Source of the DNA: Dyadobacter luteus
Lineage (GTDB): Bacteria; Bacteroidota; Bacteroidia; Cytophagales; Spirosomataceae
Assembly (NCBI RefSeq): GCF_003383615.1
Contig: NZ_QNUL01000007.1
Location: forward strand, 165,445 to 229,444
Reading direction: 5' to 3'
DNA length: 64,000 nt
This document shows positions 63,051 to 64,000 of this stretch, in pieces (the first letter of the stretch is position 1; the number at the start of each line of letters is the position of its first letter). A program made the translations under genes and the position numbers. Under the pieces are notes generated by a model that had not been told where the DNA came from, did not search any database, and was given only the letters and a program-made list of their open reading frames with translations.

Positions 63051-63719
63051 ATGAGATTCATTTCAGAAGATGACACAGACGTCTGTCCGCTTTGGATGTC
63101 GCCGCAGGAAATTAGCGATCCGTCCGATTTCATTCGTCAGTTTTGCAGTTTGCACAGCATTGCTGATTGCAGGTTTTTCCTATGGCAGATGTTAAGTAAT
63201 TCCGTTTCAGCTAAAAACACAGATGCAAACGCATCTGCTGGGGAACAGCTTTATTTTTTTGAAAACCTGATACCTTTTATTGAAGCGGTTTTCTTATGGC
63301 AGCAGGCTGAGTCACACGAACATTCAGGCACAAATTCCAAAGACGGCACTTCCCATGAAAGTACCGAACATCTTATTTTAGACGCAAATTCCGAAACAAA
63401 CACTACCAATGATCCTTCACTTGCCGAACAAAATGGAAAGAGTAGAGACAAGAAAAAGCATAAAAAATTAAAAAAGCATTCAATATGGTACAGGGGAAAG
63501 ATAAATGACCCCTTCCGGATTATCGACGAATTCTTCGACTACTCCTCGCTAATGAGCTTCAAAGCAAATTTCTATGAAATATTAAAAGTAACCTCAGAGG
63601 ATTATTTTTATCAAAAAGGTAGCCCAAATGAGGTTTTACACAATCTCGAAAGGTTTGAGTCTATGATCAACGTAGCTTATCTTATGAATGGAGAAGACCT
63701 AGCAGCCTGTCGGGCTTGA
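63051..63719 (+). CDS. Unknown protein with charged low-complexity linker
   Basis: This 222-residue protein has a globular N-terminal part (1-85, SDFIRQFCSLHSIADCRFFL), a polar and Lys-rich linker (88-142, ending KSRDKKKHKKLKKHSIWYRG) and a helical C-terminal part (143-222, IIDEFFDYSSLMSFKANFYE). No family is recognised. It lies divergent from the XRE regulator and is followed by a transposase fragment, which suggests cargo of an accessory element. Confidence 0.65.
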   Translation: MRFISEDDTDVCPLWMSPQEISDPSDFIRQFCSLHSIADCRFFLWQMLSNSVSAKNTDANASAGEQLYFFENLIPFIEAVFLWQQAESHEHSGTNSKDGTSHESTEHLILDANSETNTTNDPSLAEQNGKSRDKKKHKKLKKHSIWYRGKINDPFRIIDEFFDYSSLMSFKANFYEILKVTSEDYFYQKGSPNEVLHNLERFESMINVAYLMNGEDLAACRA

Positions 63720-63749
63720 ACATTTGGAAATAATTGGTATCTTAAGGTT

Positions 63750-63956
63750 ATGAAACACTTTGTAGGAGCCAACCGCGGACAAACAACATTTATGCCTTAT
63801 GATCTAGAAGAATGGTTGCCCCAGGATCATTTGGCCCGATTCACAGTTGAAATTGTCGATAAGCTTGATTTTACCAGGATCTATGCACAATATCGTGGTA
63901 CTGGCACTGCCGCTTACGACCGTTGGTACTGTCGTGAAAAACAAGATTTGAAATAG
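63750..63956 (+). pseudogene. Truncated IS1182/IS5-type transposase N-terminus
   Basis: These 68 codons read as the N-terminal DUF772-type domain of a transposase: FVGANRGQTTFMPYDLEEWL, then PQDHLARFTVEIVDKLDF and YRGTGTAAYD. After about residue 57 the sequence departs from the family and stops at 63954-63956, where intact proteins continue for more than 350 residues. It is therefore a remnant, cut by a deletion, frameshift or second insertion. Terminal inverted repeats cannot be seen within the window. Confidence 0.72.
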
Positions 63957-63979
63957 AATTTTTTTAATAAATTTGGACT

Positions 63980-64000
63980 ATGAAGGAGTGGCGGTTTTTA
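63980..64000 (+). CDS. Possible gene start at the right edge
   Basis: An ATG at 63980 opens seven codons (MKEWRFL) before the window ends. TAAATTTG at 63968-63975 matches the -7 box. Too little is visible to assign a product. Confidence 0.2.

Overview
The window reads as chromosome of a Bacteroidota bacterium of the order Cytophagales, and the gene content looks Dyadobacter/Spirosomaceae-like. The genus is inferred, not shown. The grounds are: type IX secretion (T9SS) components and cargo with C-terminal sorting domains, a TonB-dependent receptor with a carboxypeptidase-like N-terminal domain, promoters with the TAnnTTTG -7 box, almost no Shine-Dalgarno sequences, and Bacteroidota-only families (PG_1098-type methyltransferase, DUF4374, DUF4105/Lnb, WbqC-like). 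No rRNA, tRNA or CRISPR was recognised.

Layout. 0-5 kb: a T9SS lipoprotein gene (porW/sprE-like, cut by the left edge) is divergent from an ATP synthase operon (atpZ, a small membrane protein, atpB, atpE, atpF, atpH) that ends at a strong terminator right after atpH, so atpA/G/D/C must lie elsewhere. 5-17.9 kb: a long run of minus-strand genes covering a sugar isomerase-like protein, an esterase, a DUF937-OmpA fusion, clpC, a WbqC-like protein, a YciO-type protein, a glycosyltransferase, a YihY-type membrane protein, a thioesterase, mltG and an Ldh2-type dehydrogenase. 18-29.4 kb: DUF502, aroA, an FMN/3Fe-4S glutamate synthase-like protein, a lipoprotein plus T9SS subtilase pair, NUDIX, DUF2911, a small lipoprotein, and a secreted dikinase-like protein with a T9SS tail. 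29.5-37.7 kb: a TRIC channel, thyA, osmC-like, pterin dehydratase, rsmI, lnb (DUF4105), inositol phosphatase, a YfiT-type DinB protein, a 42-residue Cys-rich membrane protein, and acs. 37.9-50.4 kb: a methyltransferase, a small reductase, a dicarboxylate/amino-acid symporter, a universal stress protein, corA, the oxidative pentose phosphate operon gnd-zwf-pgl, a VOC protein and an ABC-F protein. 50.7-59.7 kb: a PhnB-like protein, a TonB receptor plus DUF4374 lipoprotein pair that resembles XusA/XusB xenosiderophore uptake and has a palindromic operator at its promoter, a methyltransferase, and a lone FtsX/MacB-type permease.

59.7-64 kb is an accessory region: a possible remnant of a mobilisation-type membrane protein, an HTH/PIN toxin-antitoxin pair with operator-like repeats, an uncharacterised winged-helix protein behind a 13-bp inverted repeat, an XRE regulator divergent from an unknown protein, and a truncated transposase at the edge.

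The observations most worth following are the extracellular glucan-water-dikinase-like protein (26.9-29.4 kb), the TonB/DUF4374 pair with its operator (51.9-55.9 kb), the split ATP synthase operon with a hairpin behind atpE, the terminator in front of gnd-zwf-pgl, and the small regulatory modules at 60.5-63.7 kb.
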